DNA of 64,000 bases from a virus. The notes beneath the pieces are model-generated. The model did no database searches, had not been told where the DNA came from, and saw nothing but the letters and a program-made list of their open reading frames with translations. This document shows positions 49,396-57,414 of the stretch, piece by piece (within the stretch, counting starts at the first letter, position 1; each line of letters starts with the position of its first letter). The translations under genes were made by a program, and so were the position numbers. The stretch is from IMG/VR virus record IMGVR_UViG_3300032289_002472, positions 1 to 64,000 of that record. One strand, given 5' to 3'.

Positions 49396-49473
49396 TGGTC
49401 GGGATGGCGGGATTTGAACCCACAGTCTTTCGCTCCCAAAGCGAACGCGATAACCAAGTTACGCTACATCCCG
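49396..49473 (-). tRNA. tRNA-Pro (UGG)
   Basis: Acceptor CGGGATG/CATCCCG. The anticodon stem TTCGC/GCGAA encloses TTTGGGA, giving TGG. Discriminator A and encoded CCA are present. Confidence 0.9.
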
Positions 49474-49514
49474 TTTATTTTATTATAGTGTACTTTTCTG
49501 TGGCAATTTGCACA

Positions 49515-49564
49515 CAAAAATAAAATTAAATGACTTGGTCAATACTATTTGATCCCAAGTCATT
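49515..49564 (-). terminator. Terminator after 49575-50264
   Basis: AATGACTTGG pairs with CCAAGTCATT. On the minus strand the stem is followed by TTTAATTTTATTTTT. Confidence 0.7.
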
Positions 49565-49574
49565 GTTGTTTAAA

Positions 49575-50264
49575 CTATTTTAATGCATCAACATACATCT
49601 GCTTCAAAGACCTTAAAACACTAATTTCAATATTTTTCCTGAATCTGGAATCTTCGACCTTATCTTGCATATATGCTTGAATCTCGTCATCAACTACTCG
49701 GGCAGCATACCCCATCTCCATTACGTTTTTCTTGAGCTGCTTATATTGAGCGGGTAAACCTTTTTTAATTCTTTTTGTTACCCCATCAACAAGCTTCCTG
49801 TATTTTAGGTCAGTATAGTATTTGGCATGGCGAATCTCGTGATTGAATAGATCGCCCTCTGTCTTGTCAGTTCCTATAATATATCCATTCAGGCAGTTAT
49901 GATATCCGACCTCAATAGTTATATCTGCAAGAATATTAGACAATACTTCGTCGTAAGGGGTCTCATAGGTCTCAGTATTCTGTAATGGCATCCAGTGTTC
50001 ACTGTAACACTTCACAATAACTTCTACCGGAATATTGAATCCTGACCAGTCACCAGGATAACTAAATTTACTGTGATGATTTTTAGCGTACCAATCCATG
50101 TAGTCCCAAATTGAAAAACCTTTATCCCTAAATTTACGATTTGGAGATTCGTAAAATTCTTGAACACGGCAAAACGTCATACCGCGCTCATATTGATCTT
50201 TAATTACTACCGCAAATATACGGGGTTCGATAATGCTGATAGTATAATTAACCAAGTGTTTCAT
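49575..50264 (-). CDS. HExxH zincin-like protein
   Basis: A 229-residue protein. HEIRH at 142-146 is the HExxH zinc motif. The 60 residues before it (FSIWDYMDWYAKNHHS, GDWSGFNIPVEVI) form a conserved-looking N-terminal unit. Third metalloprotease-like protein in the window. Overlaps the RNA ligase gene by one base. Confidence 0.6.
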   Translation of the reverse strand: MKHLVNYTISIIEPRIFAVVIKDQYERGMTFCRVQEFYESPNRKFRDKGFSIWDYMDWYAKNHHSKFSYPGDWSGFNIPVEVIVKCYSEHWMPLQNTETYETPYDEVLSNILADITIEVGYHNCLNGYIIGTDKTEGDLFNHEIRHAKYYTDLKYRKLVDGVTKRIKKGLPAQYKQLKKNVMEMGYAARVVDDEIQAYMQDKVEDSRFRKNIEISVLRSLKQMYVDALK

Positions 50265-51262
50265 TAGTCTTTATAGTTTCTGTTAATTATTTTAAAGCTG
50301 AGGGGACGACCATTTCCTGAGGTTTTGTAGGTTACTGGACGAACTACAATACCTTCTGCTGGCGTTCCATGAAGCGTAACAGTTGAGTCTGCCAGCTCTT
50401 GAAGAGATTCAATACCAGACTGTACACCATCAAGGGTTTTGAACCCTATCAATGGCACCATATTCATTCTGTTGTTAATACAGAAGTCGGCCATCTCATT
50501 GAAGTCGTAATACTCATAGTCTTTTTCTTTGACCTGAAATACATACAACGTTGGCTGCATCAGCTTGAGTTGATTGCCCTGAATTCCAGGACCCATTAAC
50601 TCTCCCTGAATATATCCACTCCAATCTTCTTGTATTTCGAGCTTCTTGGCAGCAATCCAAAATGCATTTGTATCACTCTCTTTTAAAGAAAGCCTTCTGC
50701 TGCAAACCTGTGTTATTTTCCCCTTTTCAATAATGATTGTACAAGAGCTACCATCTAATTTTTGAGTAATAGTGACTCCACCCTCATTAACTTTGAGGAT
50801 TTCTTCAACTATATCAAAGTTAGAGAGACCATTGTCTTCGTCAGTAGAGGAAATTAAATAGCTAGGAAAAGGTCCTAGCACCTCTCCAGACAAGCAGGCA
50901 GGGATCTCTTTTTCGTATTTCTTAATTCCTAAAGCTCCACCTACGTCTGCTCCTATGTGCCAAGACTGAACATTCTCTGGTAGAACACTCAGTGGCAACA
51001 ATAAGCCTTGAGAGTATTGGCCACGCAACTTTATTGTTTTGAGCCTAATCGATTTTTCTGGATCGTTCTTGTGCGCCAAAAACTCAGACCAATCAGCTGC
51101 TGGGAGAATGGTGTCAATAACGACAAAGACAACCTTATCCCCCACTTTAAATTCGTTTTTTTTAACTATCGACTGCCATCCCAATACTTTAGCTATCTCT
51201 AAACTATCAGCATTGTTGTGTGGCACTATTTCTTTGACTACTTCAATTGAGGCAAGTTTCAT
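50264..51262 (-). CDS. RNA ligase (Rnl5/DRB0094-like)
   Basis: A 332-residue enzyme that joins RNA ends through a lysine-AMP intermediate. The nucleotidyltransferase motif I is KLDGSS (K168), motif IIIa-like GYIQGELMGPGI, motif IV EGIVVRP (about 303-309) and motif V LSFKIINRNY. An N-terminal domain of about 150 residues (OB-like) precedes it, as in the Deinococcus-type ligases. In a tRNA-rich phage it probably repairs host-nicked tRNAs. Confidence 0.85.
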   Translation of the reverse strand: MKLASIEVVKEIVPHNNADSLEIAKVLGWQSIVKKNEFKVGDKVVFVVIDTILPAADWSEFLAHKNDPEKSIRLKTIKLRGQYSQGLLLPLSVLPENVQSWHIGADVGGALGIKKYEKEIPACLSGEVLGPFPSYLISSTDEDNGLSNFDIVEEILKVNEGGVTITQKLDGSSCTIIIEKGKITQVCSRRLSLKESDTNAFWIAAKKLEIQEDWSGYIQGELMGPGIQGNQLKLMQPTLYVFQVKEKDYEYYDFNEMADFCINNRMNMVPLIGFKTLDGVQSGIESLQELADSTVTLHGTPAEGIVVRPVTYKTSGNGRPLSFKIINRNYKD

Positions 51263-51468
51263 TTCTTGTGTGTTTCCGTATTTATATTAAAGGTAGCATT
51301 CTTCCAGATTTTGATCTGTTCGCTAGTGAAGTGTTTAATGTGCCCTCCATCTTCTAATACAACCGCAAAGATGTCGTTTTCCCACATTCCACCATCTTTT
51401 ACATAAAGAACGTATCCAGGACCAATAGGAGTTACCACTGGGATTGGATTCCTGAACTCGTAGATCAT
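51259..51468 (-). CDS. Small beta-rich protein
   Basis: A 69-residue protein with an SH3-like strand pattern (GPGYVLYVKDGGMWENDIFA, VVLEDGGHIKHF). Overlaps the ligase gene by four bases. Confidence 0.55.
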   Translation of the reverse strand: MIYEFRNPIPVVTPIGPGYVLYVKDGGMWENDIFAVVLEDGGHIKHFTSEQIKIWKNATFNINTETHKK

Positions 51469-51481
51469 TGACGAAATCTAC

Positions 51482-51745
51482 CTAATTCAGTAAGTTTCGT
51501 CCAGCAGAAGAATCGGGCATCATAAAGCCACTGATAACCATGTTATGCTGGTGGGCATACCCATGGGCATCATTCCAATTATGAGCCCAAATTGTCACAT
51601 TCCATAGTGCATCATTAAATGTGTAATATGCATTAAATGGTTTTATCTTATCGTGTGGCCCCTCTTTAATGTCTTCGAGGTTTTCTTCGTCCTCAGTTCC
51701 ATCATATCCAAAGTGACCATATAGTCGGTTTGTGTTAATATTCAT
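51482..51745 (-). CDS. Small protein, unknown function
   Basis: An 87-residue protein with MNINTNRLYGHFGYDGTEDE at the start and His/Asp-rich middle. Divergent from the plus-strand genes that follow. Confidence 0.5.
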   Translation of the reverse strand: MNINTNRLYGHFGYDGTEDEENLEDIKEGPHDKIKPFNAYYTFNDALWNVTIWAHNWNDAHGYAHQHNMVISGFMMPDSSAGRNLLN

Positions 51746-51747
51746 AA

Positions 51748-51867
51748 ATGTTTGAAGATGTTAAAGATATTGTAAAAGGGATTAGATCATTCGGCAGTCG
51801 ACGAATACTAATATACAAGAATTTCACTTTTGATATTGCAAAAGACGCCAACAATACTGAAAAATAG
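51748..51867 (+). CDS. 39-residue ORF upstream of the phosphoesterase
   Basis: Starts MFEDVKDIVKGIRSFGSRRI at ATG 51748-51750, stop TAG 51865-51867, four bases before the next ATG. The start is two bases from the start of the divergent minus gene, which leaves no room for a promoter, so it may be a leader and not a gene. Confidence 0.3.
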   Translation: MFEDVKDIVKGIRSFGSRRILIYKNFTFDIAKDANNTEK

Positions 51868-51871
51868 ATAC

Positions 51872-52537
51872 ATGATACTTGTCATTTCTGACATTCATTT
51901 AGGTGCTCCAGTTTGCCAAGCAGAGTTAACTCTAAAGCTTCTTGAAGAAGAAGAGTACGACACACTGATTATATGTGGCGATTTACTGGACAGCTATCAC
52001 CTACACAGGCTTTGCAAGAAGCAATGGAAGGTGCTTTCCACACTTAGAAAGATTTCAAAGAATAAAGAGTGTATCTTCATCAAAGGCAACCACGACCAGC
52101 ACATAGAGACAATCACTGCGCTGCTAGGTTTTGAATTCTATGAAGAATTCATTAAGACCATAGGAGATAAAAAGATTCTTTTTGTCCATGGTGATAGATG
52201 GGATCATTTTGTGATGGCAAAACCAATATTGACAAGCATAGCCTCCTTTTTTTATCATCTGCTCCAATTATTTGACAGCAAACAAAAGCTAAGCAGGAAA
52301 TTAAAAAGAATCATTAAAACTTGGCACAATTCAGCCGATACACTCATGGAGCGTATCTCTAAGTATTGCGTCGAACACAAATATAATGCAGTATGCTTTG
52401 GTCATTCACACATCCCTAAAAAACATTTTTATCACGGCATAGAATGCGTAAACTTAGGATCTCAGTGCGATCTTCCAGTTACATATGCTGTGATAGATCA
52501 TATAGGAAACATAATTCTTAAAAACAAAGATTATTAA
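51872..52537 (+). CDS. Calcineurin-like metallophosphoesterase, LpxH-like
   Basis: A 221-residue protein from [13 protein letters not shown] (51872). All motifs are intact: D7 and H9, GDLLD, KGNHDQH, VHGDRWD and FGHSHIP. The body with helices after VHGDRWD ([18 protein letters not shown]) is like UDP-2,3-diacylglucosamine hydrolases, so it may act on lipid precursors or other phosphoesters. Plus strand, followed by two tRNAs. Confidence 0.8.
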   Translation: MILVISDIHLGAPVCQAELTLKLLEEEEYDTLIICGDLLDSYHLHRLCKKQWKVLSTLRKISKNKECIFIKGNHDQHIETITALLGFEFYEEFIKTIGDKKILFVHGDRWDHFVMAKPILTSIASFFYHLLQLFDSKQKLSRKLKRIIKTWHNSADTLMERISKYCVEHKYNAVCFGHSHIPKKHFYHGIECVNLGSQCDLPVTYAVIDHIGNIILKNKDY

Positions 52538-52542
52538 TTAAA

Positions 52543-52630
52543 GGATAGGTGGCAGAGTGGTCTATTGCATCGGTCTTGAAAACCGAAGGGCTGAAAGGCT
52601 CCGTGGGTTCGAATCCTACCCTATCCGCCA
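52543..52630 (+). tRNA. tRNA-Ser (UGA)
   Basis: Acceptor GGATAGG/CCTATCC, long variable arm (GGGCTGAAAGGCTCC), anticodon loop CTTGAAA giving TGA. Discriminator G and encoded CCA are present. Confidence 0.9.
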
Positions 52631-52641
52631 CTTTAAAAAAT

Positions 52642-52714
52642 GCCCGTATAGCTCAGTTGGTAGAGCACCTCACTTGTAATGAGGATGTCGTTGGTTCGAA
52701 TCCGACTGCGGGCT
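52642..52714 (+). tRNA. tRNA-Thr (UGU)
   Basis: Acceptor GCCCGTA/TGCGGGC (T-G and A-T at the base), anticodon stem CCTCA/TGAGG enclosing CTTGTAA, giving TGT. T-loop TTCGAAT. Confidence 0.9.
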
Positions 52715-52727
52715 CTTTTTTAAATAA

Positions 52728-52880
52728 AAAGTACGGCTGCTTCTCATACAACCTTGCGGGTGAGAAAGCTAACGCGAGCCGTTCACGGGTCGATGGTGAC
52801 CATCCCCCTTATTACAGGCATGACCTGCTTCTTTTCATCAGTGGGTTCTGACTAGCGGCTCATTACGCCACAGCAACTTT
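52728..52880. ncRNA. Candidate structured RNA after tRNA-Thr
   Basis: No ORF lies here. Helices include GGCT (2735 region) with AGCC enclosing GCTTCTCA/TGAGAAAGC, GATGG/CCATC, CAGG/CCTG, TCAG/CTGA and GTGG/CCAC. The density of stems is higher than in other gaps. It lies directly after tRNA-Thr on the plus strand and before the convergent gene at 52883. Confidence 0.4.
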
Positions 52881-52882
52881 TT

Positions 52883-53743
52883 CTACTCAGCGGAAATCTT
52901 TGTAGAACACTTTCCTCCACAGCATTTCTTTCCCTTGCTCTCTTTGTCAATTTCCAATATAGCAGCAACGTGATTTTTTTGGACGTCAATACCTCCGCGC
53001 ACAAGAGCATCTGTTAATTCACAGACGGAAGGGCATCTACCAAGCTTTTCTTCAAGCTCCTCTGCTCCAAAGATAATGTTTTGAACACGTTGATGAAAGT
53101 TAAGGTTGATCATACCTTCTTCGGTTGGATCCTCCTCTTGGTTTTTCATTTCAACAACTGCTCTTACCTGGTTCTCAGAAAATGAAGAGCCGTAGCTGAT
53201 GCTTAAAAACTCTGCCATCGTACGTAAGTTAGGTTCAGTTCTAAATCCTAACGTCTGTTTTCTTGAGTTATATTCACTAATGATTCTTTCAAGCTTTGTG
53301 TAAACATTCATAGGAATGAAAGCTAATCCTTCATCAAACTCATCATTGGATTCATCATCAAAATCGCTTAAATCTTCGTTTGAATCTTCAGGAGTTTGAT
53401 AGTCATCAAAATCTTCCTCGTCTTCGTCAATGAATTCACCATCACGAGTGTATCCATTAATTTCTAAGAACTCTGCCAAGACGTCGTTGATGACTTCATT
53501 AACACTTACATCTTTCTCACAAGAAACTTTGATGAGATGTTCAAGAATGTCCCTGGGCCATTCTTCTGTCTCAAGCTCCAGAGTAACGAACTTTTCGAGA
53601 AGAATAGATCCGTCATTTTGATGATAAACGCTAAATTTATCTCCCTGATTCAATCCTAGGACTCCTAACTCCTCTTCCGTAAAGGAAATTAAAAGGTCTG
53701 TGGATTGTTGCAATTTCTTTGTAATAGTCTGTCGTTTGTTCAT
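52883..53743 (-). CDS. Protein with AbrB-like start and acidic middle
   Basis: A 286-residue protein from MNKRQTITKKLQQSTDLLIS. Residues about 15-55 (LLISFTEEELGVLGLNQGDK then SILLEKF) match a SpoVT/AbrB-type swapped-hairpin. A very acidic linker follows (DEDEEDFDDYQTPEDSNED), then a helical body and a Cys-rich tip (KKCCGGKCSTK). Regulator or DNA-binding is inferred from the N-terminus only. Confidence 0.5.
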   Translation of the reverse strand: MNKRQTITKKLQQSTDLLISFTEEELGVLGLNQGDKFSVYHQNDGSILLEKFVTLELETEEWPRDILEHLIKVSCEKDVSVNEVINDVLAEFLEINGYTRDGEFIDEDEEDFDDYQTPEDSNEDLSDFDDESNDEFDEGLAFIPMNVYTKLERIISEYNSRKQTLGFRTEPNLRTMAEFLSISYGSSFSENQVRAVVEMKNQEEDPTEEGMINLNFHQRVQNIIFGAEELEEKLGRCPSVCELTDALVRGGIDVQKNHVAAILEIDKESKGKKCCGGKCSTKISAE

Positions 53744-53936
53744 ATTTTTGCTTTTCGTATTGGTTGTATATTTCTTCCGCCTCAACAACCTCTGGTGAGA
53801 GCGGAATCCAGCAAGATGACAGAGAAGGAACGTGAGCGCCAGTTATTTTTTCGATATAGGCATGGTCCTCCTCCTCAATAGTTACTCTATTAAGAGCTTT
53901 AATTACTTGGGAGTTTTTAATTTTTACTTTTAGCAT
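53637..53936 (-). CDS. Small protein overlapping the AbrB-like gene
   Basis: A 99-residue protein from MLKVKIKNSQVIKALNRVTI. The first 50 residues (VTIEEEDHAYIEKITGAHVP) look protein-like. The last 35 residues overlap the 52883-53743 start, which is a large overlap and reduces certainty. Confidence 0.45.
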   Translation of the reverse strand: MLKVKIKNSQVIKALNRVTIEEEDHAYIEKITGAHVPSLSSCWIPLSPEVVEAEEIYNQYEKQKYEQTTDYYKEIATIHRPFNFLYGRGVRSPRIESGR

Positions 53937-54005
53937 ATTTTGGTTTGTCAAAAAAAGTAGTTGAATGGTGCCTTGAAATATGCAAAATGCATCATTGAAA
54001 GTAAA

Positions 54006-54078
54006 GGGGGTTTAGCTCATTTGGTAGAGCGTCTGCTTTGCAAGCAGAGGGTGAGGAGTTCGAATCTCCTAACCTCCA
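54006..54078 (+). tRNA. tRNA-Ala (UGC)
   Basis: Acceptor GGGGGTT/AACCTCC, anticodon stem CTGCT/AGCAG region enclosing TTTGCAA, giving TGC. T-loop TTCGAAT. Confidence 0.9.
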
Positions 54079-54098
54079 AACTAAAACACAAACACAAA

Positions 54099-54671
54099 AT
54101 GAGCGAAAAAGTACTAAAAAAAGTAATGTCTCCAAAAGACTTCATTGAACATAAAATCACTCTCGATCAATACAATTTAATTGAAGAATACGAGAAACAC
54201 TTAAGAAGAGAAATTGGTAATAGGAATACTCTATTTACTGATGAAAAAGATGACGCAAAACTTAAGGGTGCCGCCGTTGAGGTTATCTTAAGTTTATATG
54301 AAAATATGGTGTTTGGTGATGGGCAAGATTGTGATCTTTATTACAAGGGGTGGGGAGTAGAAGTGAAAGGTCAAGGATGCAACTCTAAACCAAGCATAGA
54401 CTTTGAAGTTTGGATGAAGAAATCCCAATCAATTATTACTCCTGCAAAACTATTGGTTGCTGCAAGGGTTTTAAATAGAAAGAACGAGAACGAAAGGCTT
54501 CACACAGCTTGGATATGTGGAATTATTCCAATGGAAGAATTTATATCAATTGCAGACTATATTCCAAAAGGAACAATGAAAAACTATGGCCCTGTCAAGA
54601 TAGATAAAATTGAAACGCCGTATAAAAATTTATACGCCCCTAAACAATTTTTTAGAGCGCGGTTAGCTTAG
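54099..54671 (+). CDS. PD-(D/E)XK-like endonuclease ending inside tRNA-Val
   Basis: A 190-residue protein from MSEKVLKKVMSPKDFIEHKI. GDGQDCDLYYKGWGVEVKGQ is the D...ExK core of the PD-(D/E)XK nuclease fold. A preceding helix with KGAAVEVILSLYENMVFG fits. It is between tRNA-Ala and tRNA-Val, and its TAG stop lies at tRNA positions 13-15, so the last 15 bases are shared with the tRNA. It looks like a free-standing homing-type or restriction-like nuclease, not known to me as a named family. Confidence 0.7.
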   Translation: MSEKVLKKVMSPKDFIEHKITLDQYNLIEEYEKHLRREIGNRNTLFTDEKDDAKLKGAAVEVILSLYENMVFGDGQDCDLYYKGWGVEVKGQGCNSKPSIDFEVWMKKSQSIITPAKLLVAARVLNRKNENERLHTAWICGIIPMEEFISIADYIPKGTMKNYGPVKIDKIETPYKNLYAPKQFFRARLA

Positions 54672-54728
54672 CGGTAGAGCAGGTCCTTTACACGGACAAG
54701 GTCGGGGGTTCGATCCCCTCACCGCGCA
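54657..54728 (+). tRNA. tRNA-Val (UAC)
   Basis: Acceptor GCGCGGT/ACCGCGC, anticodon stem GGTCC/GGACA-type enclosing TTTACAC, giving TAC. T-loop TTCGATC. The first 15 bases overlap the nuclease CDS. CCA is not encoded. Confidence 0.9.
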
Positions 54729-54729
54729 T

Positions 54730-54951
54730 TTAATTTGAAGCTAAAGCAGAAACTTGCTTTGAGGCCTCAAGCTCTTTAACTCTTTTTAAGTAAGTATATG
54801 GACTACTAGCAAAAACTCCATGAGTAGGACGAGTAAACAAATCCTTAATCTTTCTCTTGATTAAGCCGTATGCTGATTGATTACTTTCCCCCTCAGCATT
54901 TGCAATCTTAGAGGAAAGCTCAATCAAGTATGTTTCAGCATACTTATTCAT
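54730..54951 (-). CDS. MNKY-leader protein 1
   Basis: A 73-residue protein from MNKYAETYLIELSSKIANAE. The start shares MNKYxxxY with two neighbours (54953-55681, 55694-55912). The rest is basic and helical (LIKRKIKDLFTRPTHG). The common leader may be a targeting or assembly signal. Confidence 0.55.
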   Translation of the reverse strand: MNKYAETYLIELSSKIANAEGESNQSAYGLIKRKIKDLFTRPTHGVFASSPYTYLKRVKELEASKQVSALASN

Positions 54952-54952
54952 T

Positions 54953-55681
54953 TTAGCCCCCAACTGGATATAGTGGTGGTGGTGGTGGAACGGCTTTTCC
55001 TGTGTTGGGATCAATTTTATAGAAATTTTGTTTCATTTTATTTCCCAATGGCGTTACTGCATTGGGACCCGATACAGAGCCTGGGCCATAATTTGCTAAA
55101 TCCATCTGCCCCTCATTAATCATTTGCTGTTCTGAAGGCATGATCATTTGACCATTTGGAATTTTTTCAACCCTCAATTGAGGTAAACTATCCTTTAATC
55201 TCATTTGAGGTGCGGATGAATTAATGCTTTTAGCTGCGTTTTCAACCCTCAATTGAGGTAAACTATCCTTTAATCTCATTTGAGGCGCGGATGAATTAAT
55301 GCTTTTAGCTGCGCTCCCAATGCCTCCAAACATGGCCCCCAGGCCACCTCCAATAGCGCTTCCAGCTGCACCCAGAGCGGCTGCAGGATTAACCATAGGA
55401 TTAGTTGCCAAACCTTTTATGTTCCCAAAAGCAGAACTTACCTGGTTGCCAATTGAATTTGCAACAGAGCCTAAAATACTGGGCTGTGAATTACCCATAT
55501 AATTACCTCTTCTGCTTGGAGGAACACCACGAGAAACTGTTTTAGGGTTAAGCAACCCACCTCTTCCAACTAAGCCGCCTCTATTGCTATAGGGGACTCC
55601 CATAACAGTAGGAGGAGTATAAGGATCGGCTGCAGTCTTTTGGCTCAGCTCATTTAAATAGGTTTTTGTATATTTATTCAT
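54953..55681 (-). CDS. MNKY-leader protein 2 with Gly-rich body and 72-bp repeat
   Basis: A 242-residue protein starting MNKYTKTYLNELSQKTAADP. The body is Gly/Ala/Pro-rich (NPAAALGAAGSAIGGGLG), and a 24-residue unit AAKSINSSAPQMRLKDSLPQ plus LRVE occurs twice in tandem (72-bp direct repeats at about 55167-55240 and 55239-55312). Proline run near the end (VPPPPPLYPVGG). Possibly a virion protein. Confidence 0.6.
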   Translation of the reverse strand: MNKYTKTYLNELSQKTAADPYTPPTVMGVPYSNRGGLVGRGGLLNPKTVSRGVPPSRRGNYMGNSQPSILGSVANSIGNQVSSAFGNIKGLATNPMVNPAAALGAAGSAIGGGLGAMFGGIGSAAKSINSSAPQMRLKDSLPQLRVENAAKSINSSAPQMRLKDSLPQLRVEKIPNGQMIMPSEQQMINEGQMDLANYGPGSVSGPNAVTPLGNKMKQNFYKIDPNTGKAVPPPPPLYPVGG

Positions 55682-55693
55682 AGCTCAAATTAT

Positions 55694-55912
55694 TCAGTTT
55701 ACAGAAGTCCCCTGTGTTATAGCGCTAGCACTAACTTGTGGAATGTTTTTGGTCGGGTCCATTGTAGCTCCTAGGCCACGTGCTTCTCTACGCTCTTTTC
55801 GATAATCTGCGACCATTGTCATTAGCTTATCAAAGTTAGGAATTACTTTGGAAAGCAACCCATCTTGAGCAGCTTTAAGGTGTCCAAAATAAATATCTGC
55901 GTATTTATTCAT
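55694..55912 (-). CDS. MNKY-leader protein 3
   Basis: A 72-residue protein beginning MNKYADIYFGHLKAAQDGLL, then a helical section. Shares the first seven positions with its two downstream neighbours. Function unknown. Confidence 0.55.
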   Translation of the reverse strand: MNKYADIYFGHLKAAQDGLLSKVIPNFDKLMTMVADYRKERREARGLGATMDPTKNIPQVSASAITQGTSVN

Positions 55913-56686
55913 TTAATAAAGTTTAACAGATAAGACCCCATCGTCAACAACTCCATAATGCTTTTCTGTGTCCAAACACCAAGATTCATGTGCCTCACCT
56001 TGAGCATATATCTCTGGATCAACAAAGGTTGTGTGACCAAAGATTTGCTTACCAATATGCTTTGAAGGAGTAAACTCATGTCTTCCATCCAGCCAAAGAA
56101 GCCCACCTATTTGAGCGCTTCCATATCTGCATCGGCCCACATCGGTAATGAAGTAATTACGATTATGAGAAAAATTTCTAAAGTTTGACCAAACATCTGG
56201 CAATACTTTATCAATTAATTCATCAATTGATTCATTAAAATTAAGATGGTCGGGCATTATTCCAGCATGTGAATAAATAATACCCTGAGACTTGTAAGCT
56301 AATTTTATATTTTTTGCGAAGAATTCATCTCTCAAGTTGTTATCAAAAAACACCTTACGAAATTGCTTGGCTTTATTTTTGGTAAAGCCTGAACAATAGT
56401 ATTCTCTGACTGGAACAATATTAGTGTGGGAGTGAGCCTTGTTTAAATAGATATATTGTACGTCATGGTTGCCCAACAAGAACACGAACTTGTCCCTTTC
56501 GGGATGATCCGTCATTAGGTCTCGCAAGAATAGACAGGTATCTAAAAAAGACGCGACATGCGGAGGTTCAAAAAAGGAGTCAAACCAGTCACCCAGAAAG
56601 ACTACCTCATCATAGCTTTCTTTTTTAAGCACATCCTCAACCAAAACAACTCTTTGATGTATATCAGGGATTATTAAAGTTTTCAT
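55913..56686 (-). CDS. Calcineurin-like metallophosphoesterase
   Basis: A 257-residue protein from MKTLIIPDIHQRVVLVEDVL. Motifs: D8 and H10 in PDIH, GDWFDSF, LGNHDVQ, YSHAGIMPD and FGHTTFV. Third phosphoesterase of the window and the only one preceded by a long non-coding region. Substrate unknown. Confidence 0.8.
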   Translation of the reverse strand: MKTLIIPDIHQRVVLVEDVLKKESYDEVVFLGDWFDSFFEPPHVASFLDTCLFLRDLMTDHPERDKFVFLLGNHDVQYIYLNKAHSHTNIVPVREYYCSGFTKNKAKQFRKVFFDNNLRDEFFAKNIKLAYKSQGIIYSHAGIMPDHLNFNESIDELIDKVLPDVWSNFRNFSHNRNYFITDVGRCRYGSAQIGGLLWLDGRHEFTPSKHIGKQIFGHTTFVDPEIYAQGEAHESWCLDTEKHYGVVDDGVLSVKLY

Positions 56687-56699
56687 AAAAAATCGGCTG

Positions 56700-57144
56700 T
56701 CGTGTCTCAAGGTCTACGACGAATACTTTCGAACAGATAGGTCTATAGTTAGCGCCCTATCCTAGGTATATCAACTCGCCTCGCCTGAAGAAAGTCAAAT
56801 GAATGACTTTCTAACTCTCGGTGGCCGTCACCGTGCTTATGGTTACAACACCCCATTTTTGCGGAAACCATCCGCTTCTATCGTGAGTAGGATCTCACTA
56901 GAAGGCTAGTTATGCCCTCACGAATTAATTGAATGGCCCTAAACTATAACGGCGTCGGCTTGCGCTACTAACCTCTTTTTCTAGACTATGGTTAGTAGAC
57001 CATTCAAAGTAAAGAGACGGAAGGCCGTGTACTGTGGCACTCTATACTATAGGTATAGCGCCAAACCAGCTTCCCGAAATATATTTCGGGAACCCCGAAG
57101 CACCGCAACCTTCACCCATTTGGGCAGCTCGGTCTGCCGAATAC
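56700..57144. ncRNA. Large candidate structured RNA, about 445 nt
   Basis: No credible ORF lies here. Strong helices occur in series: GAAAGTCA/TGACTTTC (56790-56811), CGGTG/CACCG (56819-56833), GCGGA/TCCGC (56861-56875), TCGTGAG/CTCACGA (56881-56923) enclosing ACTAG/CTAGT, TTGAATGG/CCATTCAA (56929-57007) enclosing CTACTAACC/GGTTAGTAG (56965-56998), TATAC/GTATA (57043-57055) and the palindrome TTCCCGAAATATATTTCGGG AA at 57071-57092. Size, lack of coding and position next to tRNA and phage genes recall large ornate phage RNAs (GOLLD, ROOL), but no motif match can be claimed. Confidence 0.6.
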
Positions 57145-57324
57145 TCAGCAGCATCTCAAAGTATCTGTAACAAATTCATTCGGAACCCATAATGTCTGCA
57201 AAGTATCTTCATGATAATAGCAAACACAGCTTTGAGTATCACCTTTATCTAAGATAGATTGTAGCTGAAATTCTGTATAATCAGGAAATATACAAAACTT
57301 TTTAATTTGTGTATTTGTATTCAT
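57145..57324 (-). CDS. 59-residue protein between two structured RNAs
   Basis: ATG 57322-57324, stop TGA 57145-57147. Begins MNTNTQIKKFCIFPDYTEFQ and ends TDTLRCC. Four cysteines, two at the end. It separates the large ncRNA from the tRNA-like domain. No family is recognised. Confidence 0.55.
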   Translation of the reverse strand: MNTNTQIKKFCIFPDYTEFQLQSILDKGDTQSCVCYYHEDTLQTLWVPNEFVTDTLRCC

Positions 57325-57331
57325 TTTAAAA

Positions 57332-57410
57332 TGGAGGTGGTCGGAATCGAACCGACGTTATGAGAACTATTGATTTGTGTCAACACTCATACGAAGCCAA
57401 TGCACCCCCC
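57332..57410 (-). ncRNA. tmRNA-like tRNA domain without tag region
   Basis: Minus strand: acceptor GGGGGTG pairs with CACCTCC, T-arm GTCGG/CCGAC with loop TTCGATT, discriminator A. In place of a D-arm is CATTGGCTTCG, close to the tmRNA D-loop style (TGG-TTCG). Next is a closed P2-like hairpin: TATGAG/CTCATA with inner TGTTGA/TCAATA around CACAAA. No anticodon stem with U33 can be drawn. It looks like the tRNA-like half of tmRNA with the coding loop removed. A degenerate tRNA is the alternative. Confidence 0.5.
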
Positions 57411-57414
57411 TAAA

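Noticed and set aside
57332-57410. Ordinary tRNA
   Set aside because: No D-arm or anticodon loop with U33 can be formed.
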